Shown one piece after another: positions 54,257-63,861 of a DNA stretch of 64,000 nucleotides (positions are counted from its first letter, which is position 1; each line of letters opens with the position of its first letter). The stretch is from Faecalimicrobium dakarense (lineage in GTDB: Bacteria > Bacillota > Clostridia > Peptostreptococcales > Peptostreptococcaceae). The position numbers and the translations under genes are program-made. The stretch spans positions 17,825-81,824 of the forward strand of contig NZ_HG529227.1 in the NCBI RefSeq assembly GCF_000499525.1. Reading direction: 5' to 3'. The notes under the pieces were generated by a model. That model did no database searches. It was not told where the DNA came from and worked only from the letters and a program-made list of their open reading frames with translations.

Positions 54257-55158
54257 ATGGGAGATTCTACTTTCAATATATTAGCGTTTGATGGTGGAGG
54301 ATTAAGAGGAACTTTAAGTATATGTATTTTAGAGAGAATTCAAAAGGATTTTTCAGAAATAGTTAGAACTACTAATATGATAGGAGGAACATCAACGGGA
54401 AGTTTAATAGCACTAGCATTAGCCTATGGAGTAAGCCCAAGTACTATAAAAGAGTTTTATTCAGTAGAAAATTCAAAATATATATTTGATAAGTCTCATT
54501 CAGAAATGATAAGACCTAAATATAATAATGATCATTTAAAAGAAGTTTTATTAGAAATATTTCCTAAAGACTTAAAACTGAAAGATTTAGGGAAGTTAGT
54601 AGTTATACCAAGTTTTTATATAGGAAACGAAAGCAGCTCATGGAAGCCGATTTTTTATAATAATATACCAAATTCACCAACAGAAGACGCAAGGGTAATA
54701 GATGTAGCTATGAGCAGTAGCGCAGCACCAGTATTTTTTCCAACATATAAATATCATATAGATGGAGGAATAATAGCTACAGATCCAAGTTTATCATGCA
54801 TATTATATGCTATGGGAAAAGATTAGATAAAAAGGGATCTGATATGAGACTTTTATCAATTGGAACAGGATATAATTATAATAGTATAAAAGAAGATACA
54901 ACTTCATGGGGGGCAATAGATTGGATAATGAGCAAAAATCCAGACCTTCCTATAATAGCAGTAACTTTAGAGGGAAATTCTCAAACTAGCCAAATATTTT
55001 CAAAGAAATTACTAGAAGATAATTATCATAGGATAAATCCAAAAATAAATAAAGAAATAGCTATGGATGACTGTGAATCCATAGAGTATTTACTTGAAGT
55101 TGGAGAAAGCTGTGATTTAGAGGAAACTATGAAATGGCTAAAAGAAAAATGGAATTAA
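54257..55158 (+). pseudogene. Patatin-like phospholipase, frameshifted
   Basis: The ATG at 54257 follows GGAGGG. The patatin fold is complete: oxyanion loop AFDGGGLRGTLS, nucleophile GGTSTGSL, and the catalytic Asp in YHIDGGIIATDP. The frame then stops at 54826 because an A-run (54817-54820) is one short. Adding an A continues as AMGKRLDKKGSDMRLLSIGTGYN and runs to 55158, giving about 300 residues. The family hydrolyses acyl esters of lipids; some are effectors in phage defence (CapV). No cyclase or other CBASS gene is next to it. The shift comes after the catalytic Asp, but the fold would be truncated. Confidence 0.8.
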
Positions 55159-55184
55159 TAACTTAACATATTTGGAGGGAAAAT

Positions 55185-56924
55185 ATGGGCGGAGAACTAG
55201 GGGAGATAAGTAGTGATAATTTTTATATATCAAAAAACTATGAAGATAGTTTAGATATATTCACTAAAAAAGCGAAGGGGATTTATTATACACCAAAAAA
55301 GGTAGTCGATTATATTATAAAAAAAACTATAAAAAATCATGATGTAGTAAAAAATCCATATCCAAAGATACTAGATATATCTTGTGGATGTGGGAATTTT
55401 TTATTAGAAGTATATGATGTACTTTATGATTTATTTGAAGAAAATATATATGAATTAAAAAGAAAATACAATGATGAATATTGGAAAATAGATAACATCC
55501 ACAATCATATAATAAGTAATTGTATATATGGTTGTGATATAGATAGTGATGCTATAGATATATTAATAGGAAGTCTTAAACATAAAGATAAAGATTTAAA
55601 AGTAGATAAAATAAATATAGAGTGTGTAGATTCATTAACTAAAGATTTTGAGGATAAGTTTGATTATATTGTTGGAAATCCTCCTTATGTAGGGCAAAAA
55701 GTACTTGATAATAAATATAAAAAGATGCTACTAAAAGAATATTTTAAAGTATACAAAGGTAAGTCAGATTTATATTTTTGTTTTTATCAAAAGATAATAG
55801 ACTTATTAAAAAAAGATGGGATAGGAAGTGTTATAACACCAAGATATTTTTTAGAAAGTCCATCAGGTATAGATTTAAGAAATTATATAAATGAAAATGT
55901 GTTAATAGATGAAATAGTAGATTTTTCAGGTGCGAATATATTTAAAAATATTGGAGTTTCAAGTTGCATATTTACTTTTAAAAAAGAAAACAAAGAAAAT
56001 AATTATATAAATATATTTAAGCTAAAAGATGAAGAATTAAATGTATCTAAAGATAAAGATTTAGAGTATTATCTTGAAAGTAATTGCTTTGAAAATTTTA
56101 AATTACAACAATCTAGTCTAAGTAATGAATGGATAATAGTAAATGAAGATGACAAAAAATTTTATGATAGTATAAATTTAAAATGTAGCTATATATTAGA
56201 TGATATATGCACAAGTTTTCAGGGTATAATAACAGGATGCGATAAAGCATTTGTAATAAAAAATGATAATAAAGATTTAAAAAAATAAATACTAATCTTT
56301 TAAAGCCTTGGGTAAAAAATAAAATATATGTAAATATATGGTTGAAGATAGTAATTTTAAACTAATATACTCTGATGATATAGACGATGAAGGTAAATAT
56401 ATATTTGAATTAAAAAGATATATAGGTAAATATAAAGAAAAATTATTAAATAGAAGAGAATGTATAAAAAATATTCGAAAATGGTATGAACTACAATGGG
56501 GTAGAGATAAAAATTTATTTGAAAGAAAAAGATAATGTACCCTTATAAATCGGTAGAAAATAGATTTGCAATAGACTATAAAAATAGATATTGTAGTGCC
56601 GATGTTTATTCATTTTTTATAAAAGATGAATACCTAAATGAATTTTCTTATGAATATTTAGTTGGTATTTTAAATAGTGATATATATGATAAGTATTTTA
56701 AAATCACAGCTAAAAAAATGAGCAAAAAAATATATGATTATTATCCAAATAAAGTAATGAAAATGAAAATATTTAAAGACTGTAATTATAGTAAAATAGA
56801 ATCTTTATCAAAAGAAATAATAAATTTATTAAATAAAAAAGATAAAAATGAAAATGATAGTAATAAGGTAGTTAAATTGCAAAATGAAATAAATAAACTA
56901 GTTGAAAAATCTCTGTTGCTATAA
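55185..56924 (+). pseudogene. Eco57I-type N6-adenine DNA methyltransferase, three frameshifts
   Basis: Starts at an ATG behind GGAGGG. Motifs: GIYYTPKKVVDYII, ILDISCGCGNFLLE (SAM site), CDIDSDAIDIL, the catalytic VGNPPYVGQK, and the target-recognition part from about residue 300. The frame breaks at A7 56279-56285, then at A4 56321-56324, then at an A5 run near 56526-56530. Adding one A to each gives one protein of about 580 residues, continuing DLKKINTNLLKPWVKNK, ICKYMVEDSNFKLIYS and ERKKIMYPYKSVENRFA. It would methylate adenine. No restriction gene was seen. It could be a solitary methylase, or the remains of a type IIG-like enzyme. Confidence 0.8.
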
Positions 56925-56986
56925 TCACTAATAAGCCTAAAATGTCATATGATTAATAAGAAGACATTTAATAGGAGGTCAAATTT

Positions 56987-57331
56987 ATGATTAGTGCTAG
57001 AGTATCAGAAGGTGAAAAAATAGTATATGTAGATGTTAGTGGATATATAACTAGTAGAGATGCTAGTGATTTTATGCAAAATTATAGACAAATGACTAAA
57101 GGAGTTAAAACTTCACAATATAGATTAGTAGTTACTCCATCAATATTTGAATGTGAAAATAATGAAGATATAAGAACTGTTTGTATGTCTTTTTTAAAGG
57201 GTGGATATAAAAAAATGTATTTAGTAGATCCAAGAAATTATATAATGGGAAGCTTATCACTTGGGACTATAGAAAAGAAACTATTTACAAAATCTGTTAA
57301 AATAATAGGTAGTGTAAATGATATAAAATAA
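56987..57331 (+). CDS. Small protein, STAS-like
   Basis: A 114-residue soluble protein with an AGGAGG site. Alternating strands and helices (KIVYVDVSGYITSRDASDFM at the start, YRLVVTPSIF in the middle, KKMYLVDPRNYIMG later) recall STAS/SpoIIAA-type folds. I do not see the phosphorylatable DS(S/T)G serine motif of anti-sigma antagonists. I cannot assign a function. It lies between the broken methylase and the second patatin. Confidence 0.5.
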   Translation: MISARVSEGEKIVYVDVSGYITSRDASDFMQNYRQMTKGVKTSQYRLVVTPSIFECENNEDIRTVCMSFLKGGYKKMYLVDPRNYIMGSLSLGTIEKKLFTKSVKIIGSVNDIK

Positions 57332-57453
57332 AAAAATAAATTATTTTGATTATAAAAATTTGAAAGATATGTACTTTTTTTATACTTTTATGATAAAATA
57401 TAGTCAGAATTAATAGAAAGTATATATCTTTCGCATCAAAATAGGTGATGACT

Positions 57454-58674
57454 ATGAAAGGTTTAGTATTAGAAGGTGGAGGCACTAAAGGTGCATATCA
57501 AATAGGAGCATATAAAGCTTTAAGAGATCTAGGACTTGAATTTCAAGGAGTAGCAGGAACTTCAATAGGAGCCTTAAATGGAGCATACATAATACAAAAT
57601 GATATTGAAGTTATGGAAGAGATTTGGATGACTTATGATTATACTCATTTTATGAATATAGATGAAGAAAGTTATGAAAAATATAAAAATATCGACTTTA
57701 CTGCTAAAAACTTTAATACAGTCATAGAATTAATAAATAAAGCTAGAAAAAATGAAGGAATTGATATTAGTCCACTAAAAGCGTTGCTTGAGAAAACGTT
57801 AGATGAAGACGCTATTAGAAAAGCAAATAAAGATTTTGGATTAATGACTGTTTATTGGGACAAAAAAATTAATCCATATCCAAGGTATTTAGAAGATATA
57901 CCAGATGGAAAATTAATAGACTATTTAATAGCAAGTTCAAGTTTACCTATTTTTAAATTAGACAAACTTGATGATAAACTTTATTTAGATGGAATGTTTT
58001 CTGACAATATGCCAATAAGTCTTATAGAAACTAAAGGATATAAAGATATTGTTGTTATTAGACTTTTAAATGACTTTATTGGAAAAATGAATTTAAATAA
58101 ATATCAAGAACATGCTGATATAAATATTAAAACAATAATACCTTCAGAGTATCTAGGAGGGTCTTTAAATAAAGATAAAGAAAGTGTATCTAAAAATATA
58201 AATTTAGGTTATTTAGATGCTATGAAATCCTATGATAGATACCAGGGAGTTAGATATTATTTTAATGCTGACTACAAATTTGATGAAGATTATTGTTTTA
58301 ATAAATTTGTAAATCTAGATAAAGAAACAATAGAAAGTTTACTAAATTTATTAGGTATAAAAAAAGAACCATCACTTAGAACTTTGATGGAAAGTATAAT
58401 ACCTAAAGTTGGAGAGTTACTTAACTTACCAAAAGACTTTTCATATAAACATTTGTTTTACAGTATATATGAAAAAAAACTTGAGGAAAGTAGTATAAAT
58501 AGATTAAAACTTTATGATTTTAATAAAGTAGTAGATGTTGTTAACAAAAATATGAATCCTAATAAAAATTTAATATTAGATTTAGAGACAAAGCCTATAC
58601 TATCTTTACAAAAAAACAAAATGAGCAAAATTATGACAAATTGTTTTATAAAAGATTTTAAAAATCAAGGTTAA
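57454..58674 (+). CDS. Patatin-like phospholipase (RssA type)
   Basis: The ATG at 57454 has AGGTGAT upstream; 406 residues. The oxyanion hole is LEGGGTKGAYQIGAYKAL, the nucleophile Ser sits in VAGTSIGALNGAY, and the catalytic Asp in LYLDGMFSDNMP. A C-terminal extension of about 170 residues has no motif I recognise. It probably hydrolyses phospholipids or lysophospholipids in the cytoplasm. It is a different subfamily from the patatin at 54257. Confidence 0.88.
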   Translation: MKGLVLEGGGTKGAYQIGAYKALRDLGLEFQGVAGTSIGALNGAYIIQNDIEVMEEIWMTYDYTHFMNIDEESYEKYKNIDFTAKNFNTVIELINKARKNEGIDISPLKALLEKTLDEDAIRKANKDFGLMTVYWDKKINPYPRYLEDIPDGKLIDYLIASSSLPIFKLDKLDDKLYLDGMFSDNMPISLIETKGYKDIVVIRLLNDFIGKMNLNKYQEHADINIKTIIPSEYLGGSLNKDKESVSKNINLGYLDAMKSYDRYQGVRYYFNADYKFDEDYCFNKFVNLDKETIESLLNLLGIKKEPSLRTLMESIIPKVGELLNLPKDFSYKHLFYSIYEKKLEESSINRLKLYDFNKVVDVVNKNMNPNKNLILDLETKPILSLQKNKMSKIMTNCFIKDFKNQG

Positions 58675-58751
58675 GGTTATACATTAGGATGGTGGGACAA
58701 AATTTGAACCATAGGACAAAAAAAGACAAGTATTAATACTAATACTTAATA

Positions 58752-58828
58752 TTGAGCAATGGACGTAGTCGTTTGAGCAACGTGTTGGCGAACTGCTTGA
58801 GCGATATGAGCAAAGCGAATTTTTATTT
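58752..58828 (+). repeat. Dispersed repeat, copy C
   Basis: TTGAGCAATGGAC, then TTTGAGCAACGTGTTGGCGA, then CTTGAGCGATATGAG and AAGCGAATTTTT. It lacks the small loop of copies A and B. It lies 60 bp before ptsH. Confidence 0.75.
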
Positions 58829-58887
58829 ACTAAATGTTAATAAAGTAAACAATACTTTAAGAATAAATTTATTGGAGGTTTTTTAAA

Positions 58888-59148
58888 ATGGAAAAAATAG
58901 TTAGTATAAAAAATGCAAGTGGATTACATGCTAGACCAGCAGGAATGTTTGTTAAGAAAGCTGCTGAATTTAAATCTACAGTAGAAGTTGTAGCTAAAGG
59001 AAAAACTGTAAATGCTAAATCAATAATGGGTATAATGAGTTTAGGATTAGCTCAAGGAGATGAATTAACAGTAGTTGCAAATGGTGACGACCAAGAAGCA
59101 GCAGTTAATGCATTAGTTGAATTAGTTGAAGGTGGATTTGGAGAATAA
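58888..59148 (+). CDS. ptsH: HPr phosphocarrier protein
   Basis: An 86-residue protein. The phosphorylated His14 is in ASGLHARPAG, and the regulatory serine is Ser45 in NAKSIMGIMSLGL, the target of HPr kinase in Firmicutes. It passes phosphate from enzyme I to the sugar-specific PTS enzymes and co-regulates CcpA. A GGAGG site is present. ptsI follows after a terminator, so the two may be partly uncoupled. Confidence 0.96.
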   Translation: MEKIVSIKNASGLHARPAGMFVKKAAEFKSTVEVVAKGKTVNAKSIMGIMSLGLAQGDELTVVANGDDQEAAVNALVELVEGGFGE

Positions 59149-59152
59149 TAAT

Positions 59153-59181
59153 TAAACCTCGGTTTATTCCGGGGTTTTATT
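59153..59181 (+). terminator. Intrinsic terminator between ptsH and ptsI
   Basis: Stem AAACCTCGG/CCGGGGTTT (one T-G pair) then TTATTT. It may attenuate rather than fully stop transcription. Confidence 0.75.
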
Positions 59182-59231
59182 TGGTATATAATATATAAGC
59201 GTAAATAAGTAAACTTTTGGAGGGTGTATAT

Positions 59232-60944
59232 ATGTACAAAGGAACAGGAGCATCTCCTGGAATAGCTCTAGGAAAGGCGTTAGTAGTTGAACATAGTGAG
59301 TTAGTTATAGAAAAAAGAAATATAGAAGATGTTGAAGCTGAAGTAGCTAAGCTACAAAAAGCTGTAGAAATTTCAACAGAGGAATTAACTAAGGTTAAGG
59401 AAAAAGCTTTCAATGAATTAGGAGAGCATGAAGCTGAAATATTTGAAGCTCACTTATTAGTTTTAGCTGATCCAGAATTAGTAGACTCTGCTATATCTAA
59501 AATAAGAGACGAAAAGGTAAATGCTGATTTTGCTTTAAATGAAATAAAAGAAATGTTCGTAGGTATGTTTGAAGCTATGGACAATGAATACATGAGAGAA
59601 AGAGCAGCAGATATAAAAGATGTTACAAATCGAGTGCTTAGACATATATTAGGAGTTAAAGTTGTTGACTTAGCAGGATTAGATGAAGAAGTCGTGTTAA
59701 TAGCACATGATTTAACACCATCGGATACTGCTACAATGAATAAAAAAATGGTTTTAGGTTTCTTAACTGATATAGGGGGAAGAACTTCTCATACAGCTAT
59801 AATGGCTAGAACTTTAGAAATAGCAGCTGTAGTCGGACTTAATGATATAACTAAAACAGTTAAAGATGGAGACTTTATAGTATTTAACGGAGATACTGGT
59901 GAAGTTATAGTAAATCCAGATGAAGAAACTAAAGCTAAATATGCTAAATTAAAATCAGACTTTGAAGATTACAGAAAATCTTTAGAGTTATTAAAAGGAA
60001 AACCATCTGTAACTTTAGACGGAAGACATGTAGAATTAGCAGGGAATATAGGAAGTCCTAACGATGTAGAAGGATTAATAAAGAATGATGCTGAAGGTGT
60101 TGGTCTTTATAGAACAGAATTCTTATACATGGATAAAGAGGATGCTTTCCCAACAGAAGAAGAACAATATGAAGCTTATAAAGCTGTACTTGAGGGGATG
60201 AATGGAAAGCCTATAGTAATAAGAACATTAGATATAGGTGGAGATAAGGAATTACCATACTTTGAAATGGAACCTGAAATGAACCCATTCTTAGGATACA
60301 GAGCTATAAGACTTTGCTTAGATAGAACTGATATATTTAAAACTCAATTAAGAGCTTTATATAGAGCAAGTGTTCATGGAAAACTTAGAATAATGTTCCC
60401 TATGATTTCATCACTAGAAGAATTATTAGCAGCTAAAGAAGTTATAAAAGAAGTTTTAGCTGAACTTGATAATGAAGGTATAGCTTATGCTAAAGATGTA
60501 GAAGTAGGTATGATGATAGAAATACCATCATCTGCTATTATAACTGATATATTAGCTAAGCATGTTGATTTCTTCTCAATAGGAACAAATGATTTAATCC
60601 AATATACTTGTGCAGTAGATAGAATGAACCAAAAAATAAGTCATTTATATAACCAATTTAATCCAGCAGTACTTAGACTTATAAAAATGACAATAGATAA
60701 CGCTCATAAAGAAGGAAAATGGGTAGGAATGTGTGGAGAATCTGCAGGAGATCAAAGAATGATACCAATATTACTTGGATTTGGTCTTGATGAATTCTCA
60801 ATGAGTCCAATATCTATACTTCCAGCAAGAAAATTAATAACTTCTGTAAAACATGAAGATATGAAAAAATTTGCTGATGAAATATTAGCTATGGGGACAG
60901 CAAAAGAAATAAAAGATTACGTAGATAAAACTTTTAATATGTAA
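59232..60944 (+). CDS. ptsI: PTS enzyme I (phosphoenolpyruvate-protein phosphotransferase)
   Basis: Start at the ATG at 59232 behind GGAGGG; 570 residues, normal for the family. The N-terminal HPr-binding helical domain leads to the active-site His in GGRTSHTAIMARTLEI (near residue 189). The C-terminal PEP barrel has TLDIGGDKELPY, MFPMISSLEEL and FSIGTNDLIQYTCAVDR, with the Cys in GMCGESAGD. It takes phosphate from phosphoenolpyruvate and hands it to HPr, encoded just upstream. Confidence 0.96.
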   Translation: MYKGTGASPGIALGKALVVEHSELVIEKRNIEDVEAEVAKLQKAVEISTEELTKVKEKAFNELGEHEAEIFEAHLLVLADPELVDSAISKIRDEKVNADFALNEIKEMFVGMFEAMDNEYMRERAADIKDVTNRVLRHILGVKVVDLAGLDEEVVLIAHDLTPSDTATMNKKMVLGFLTDIGGRTSHTAIMARTLEIAAVVGLNDITKTVKDGDFIVFNGDTGEVIVNPDEETKAKYAKLKSDFEDYRKSLELLKGKPSVTLDGRHVELAGNIGSPNDVEGLIKNDAEGVGLYRTEFLYMDKEDAFPTEEEQYEAYKAVLEGMNGKPIVIRTLDIGGDKELPYFEMEPEMNPFLGYRAIRLCLDRTDIFKTQLRALYRASVHGKLRIMFPMISSLEELLAAKEVIKEVLAELDNEGIAYAKDVEVGMMIEIPSSAIITDILAKHVDFFSIGTNDLIQYTCAVDRMNQKISHLYNQFNPAVLRLIKMTIDNAHKEGKWVGMCGESAGDQRMIPILLGFGLDEFSMSPISILPARKLITSVKHEDMKKFADEILAMGTAKEIKDYVDKTFNM

Positions 60945-60953
60945 TTAATATAT

Positions 60954-60981
60954 AAAGACCGCTAAATTAGCGGTCTTTTTG
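60954..60981 (+). terminator. Intrinsic terminator of ptsI
   Basis: Stem AAAGACCGCTAA/TTAGCGGTCTTT with T-run. Confidence 0.92.
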
Positions 60982-61086
60982 TATATTAGGTAGTATAATA
61001 AAGTTTTTTATTATATATTTATATTTATCTAGTGAGATAAATTTTAAGATATAATGTATATATAAAAACTAGATAAGGATGATAAT

Positions 61087-61731
61087 ATGAAAAAGAAAAT
61101 TAAAGTAGAAAAACCAAAGTTGTTAGAAGAACTAGAATTAATTGAAGATGTGTACTCTGAAATAGAGAAATATGAAACTATAAGAAATAAAGTTATACAA
61201 GATACTTCTATAAGTGATATAGAAGGAATAAGAATAAGTTTAGACTCATGTTTATTTAAAAATGTAGATTTTTATGAATGTGATTTTAGTAAAATAGACT
61301 TACTAGATGTAGTATTTGAAAACTGTGATTTATCAAATATATCTTTTAATGATTCAAGTATTTATAGAGTTGAATTTAAAAATTGTAAGCTAATAGGATC
61401 TAAATTTGAAGATTGTGTAATGAAGAATGTATCTTTTGATAATGTATTAGGAAAGTATATTAACTTTTCTTTCTCGAAATTTAAAGGAGTTGAAATGAAG
61501 GAATGTAATTTAGATAGTTCGGTATTTCAAGAAATTATAAATGAAGGTATATTACTTGAAAATAATGAACTTAAAAACTCAAACTTTCATAAGTCTAAAT
61601 TAAATGGGATAGATTTTAGAACTTGTAATATAGAAGAAGTTGAAGTTGGAATTAATGAAGTTTCTGGTGCTATTTTTAATATGGAACAGGCATTAGATTT
61701 AACAAGACTTATGAAAATTATAATAAAATAA
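61087..61731 (+). CDS. Pentapeptide-repeat protein
   Basis: A 214-residue protein. After a helical N-terminus of about 55 residues come runs of five-residue repeats with the A(D/N)LXX-like pattern: CLFKNVDFYECDFSKID, NCDLSNISFND, NCKLIGSKFEDC, ECNLDSSVFQE and ELKNSNFHKSKLNGIDFRTC. Such repeats form a right-handed quadrilateral beta helix. Some relatives bind gyrase, but nothing here proves that. No signal peptide. GGATGA lies before the ATG. Confidence 0.88.
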   Translation: MKKKIKVEKPKLLEELELIEDVYSEIEKYETIRNKVIQDTSISDIEGIRISLDSCLFKNVDFYECDFSKIDLLDVVFENCDLSNISFNDSSIYRVEFKNCKLIGSKFEDCVMKNVSFDNVLGKYINFSFSKFKGVEMKECNLDSSVFQEIINEGILLENNELKNSNFHKSKLNGIDFRTCNIEEVEVGINEVSGAIFNMEQALDLTRLMKIIIK

Positions 61732-61952
61732 TTTACATGCATTATTTGATATAAATCTTATATATAAAAATAATTATATTATAAACTTTGGTAAAATTTT
61801 AGAAAATATAAATTATTTAAATAATTACATTATATTATTGTTTTAATAAATTATTTAAAGTGAATTTAGTAAGATTCCTAATTTAAATAAGTAAATATAA
61901 AAAATGTAGTAAAGTATTGTTTAATATTTAGAAAAGTTAAACAATAAAATTA

Positions 61953-61981
61953 TTGACATATAAAAAATGATAGATTATCAT
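61953..61981 (+). promoter_or_regulatory. Sigma-A-type promoter of the asnA leader
   Basis: TTGACA at 61953-61958, exactly 17 bp, then TATCAT at 61976-61981. The preceding 61732-61952 is very A+T-rich; I see no feature in it. Confidence 0.72.
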
Positions 61982-61989
61982 TACTATAA

Positions 61990-62303
61990 CATAAATAAGT
62001 GCTTAGAAAGTAAAGACTTTGAAGGGAAGAGTAAATATAGAATGTAGTCAAAGCGAATTGGTGATAGTGAGAGTCCAATACGAAGTCTATATCGAAGAAC
62101 ATCCTGGAGTTGCTAACCGAAATCTTTTTAGATAGTAGGCTTAGACGGAACCAAACCGTTATCAAGTTGGAATGTAATGAGATTAAAATCTCGCTACATT
62201 ATGAGGAGAAATCGAATTAATTCGAGTTAATCAGGGTGGTACCGCGGAAACAGTAGCTTTTCGTCCCTATATTTTTAATATAGGGATGGAAAGCTTTTTT
62301 TAA
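61990..62303 (+). ncRNA. T-box leader (asparagine) with terminator
   Basis: The T-box consensus AGGGTGGTACCGCG lies at 62233-62246. The specifier region reads GAAGAACATCC with AAC (62098-62100), the asparagine codon, followed by the usual CTGGAGT. The terminator stem runs from about 62255 to 62302 and ends in T7. Uncharged tRNA-Asn would pair with the specifier and antiterminator and let transcription reach asnA. Stem I limits are approximate. Confidence 0.92.
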
Positions 62304-62355
62304 TTGTATGACGTCATGCTTTATAAAAAATATAATATAAGGAGTGAAATTAAAA

Positions 62356-63360
62356 ATGTGTTTAATGATACCAAAAGAATACAAAAGTAGTTTAGGAATA
62401 ATACAAACTCAACAAGCAATAAAAGAATTAAAGGATTTTTTCGAAAATAGATTAGGTGAAGAATTAAAACTTACAAGAGTATCATCGCCTTTATTTGTAC
62501 TACCAGAATCAGGTACAAACGATGACTTAAATGGAATAGAAAAAGCTGTAAGCTTTGAAGTTCCTGATATGGGAAAAAAAGCAGAGATTGTTCAATCGCT
62601 AGCTAAATGGAAGAGAATGGCTCTTAAAAAGTATGGATTTGAAACTGGAAAAGGTCTATACACAGATATGAACGCAATAAGAAAAGACGAAGAATTAGAT
62701 AACATACATTCTATATATGTAGACCAGTGGGATTGGGAAGTTATAATAGATAAAAATGATCGTAATACAAAGACTTTAAAAGAAGTAGTAAATAAAATTT
62801 ATAAAGTATTTAAAGAAACAGAATCACATGTTAGTGATATATATCCAGAAATAAAGAGAGTTTTACCAGAAGAAATAACTTTTATTACTTCACAAGAATT
62901 ATTAGATATGTATCCAGAATTAACTCCAAAGGAAAGAGAAAATAAGATAGTAAAAGATAAAGGTGCAGTATTCTTAATGCAAATAGGAAGAGTTCTTTCA
63001 ACAGGAGATAAGCATGATGGAAGAAGTCCAGATTATGATGATTGGGATTTAAACGGAGATATACTTTTCTATAACCCAGTATTAGATAATGCAATAGAAT
63101 TATCATCAATGGGAATAAGAGTAGATGAAGAAAGTTTAGATAGACAATTAAGAGTATCAGGTTGTGACGAAAGACGTAAATTAGACTATCATAAAGCTTT
63201 ATTAAATGGAGAATTACCATACACTATAGGTGGAGGAATAGGTCAATCTAGAATATGTATGTATTTCTTAAACAAAGCACATATAGGTGAAGTTCAGGTA
63301 GGAATATGGCCAAAGGATATGATAGAAGAATGTAGTGAAGCTGGAATACATCTACTTTAA
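62356..63360 (+). CDS. asnA: Aspartate-ammonia ligase (AsnA)
   Basis: I prefer the ATG at 62356, 11 bp after AAGGAG; the GTG at 62344 overlaps the ribosome-binding site, and the ATG at 62365 is another option. About 334 residues. Family motifs: SLAKWKRMALKKYGF, EGLYT-like GKGLYTDMNAIRKDE, YVDQWDWE, GAVFLMQIG, SPDYDDWDLNGDI, ELSSMGIRVDEE and TIGGGIGQSR. It makes asparagine from aspartate, ammonia and ATP in the cytoplasm, using the class II tRNA-synthetase-like fold. Control by the asparagine T-box upstream fits. Confidence 0.95.
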   Translation: MCLMIPKEYKSSLGIIQTQQAIKELKDFFENRLGEELKLTRVSSPLFVLPESGTNDDLNGIEKAVSFEVPDMGKKAEIVQSLAKWKRMALKKYGFETGKGLYTDMNAIRKDEELDNIHSIYVDQWDWEVIIDKNDRNTKTLKEVVNKIYKVFKETESHVSDIYPEIKRVLPEEITFITSQELLDMYPELTPKERENKIVKDKGAVFLMQIGRVLSTGDKHDGRSPDYDDWDLNGDILFYNPVLDNAIELSSMGIRVDEESLDRQLRVSGCDERRKLDYHKALLNGELPYTIGGGIGQSRICMYFLNKAHIGEVQVGIWPKDMIEECSEAGIHLL

Positions 63361-63471
63361 GAATTTGTAATATTTATCATATTTATCAAAACATATATAT
63401 AAGCTATAATATATTTTAAGTAAGACATGTGTAATCAATATTAGCTTATAGTATTTATAGAGGTGATAAAT

Positions 63472-63861
63472 ATGAAAAAAGTAATGAAAGTTATAGATTT
63501 TCTTTTAGATGGATTAAAAAGAATATTAGTAAGATTTAAAAATGCTAAATTTGGATTACTTTTTATTATAAATATATTTAGCATACCGGATTTTATTACA
63601 GATAGAACTGTTAATATAATTAGTAAATTTAAAGTAATATTTTCTCTAGGGACTGCAATTTTATATATGGTATCTGGGATAGACTTTATACCAGAAATGA
63701 TAACTGGTGTATTTGGATTTATAGATGATATATTAGTAGTGGTTTGGAGTTTAGGTATTGTTAATGAAGAATTAGCAAAATATAAAAAAAGCATAAAAGA
63801 AAATATTGACCCGAATATAATTGAAGGTGTAAATTTTCATATAAAAGATGACAAAGAGTAG
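63472..63861 (+). CDS. DUF1232 (YkvA-like) membrane protein
   Basis: The ATG at 63472 has GAGGTG upstream; 129 residues. The signature YMVSGIDFIPEMITGVFGFIDDI with hydrophobic flanks matches DUF1232, small membrane proteins of unknown function. About two membrane segments. A single gene, with nothing identified after it. Confidence 0.82.
   Translation: MKKVMKVIDFLLDGLKRILVRFKNAKFGLLFIINIFSIPDFITDRTVNIISKFKVIFSLGTAILYMVSGIDFIPEMITGVFGFIDDILVVVWSLGIVNEELAKYKKSIKENIDPNIIEGVNFHIKDDKE

Noticed and set aside
54257..55158. CBASS operon with CapV effector
   Set aside because: No CD-NTase, HORMA/TRIP13 or ubiquitin-like genes lie on either side; only the patatin itself is suggestive.
55185..56924. 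Phase-variable methylase
   Set aside because: The A-runs are only 4-7 long, and three separate shifts would all have to be corrected at once.
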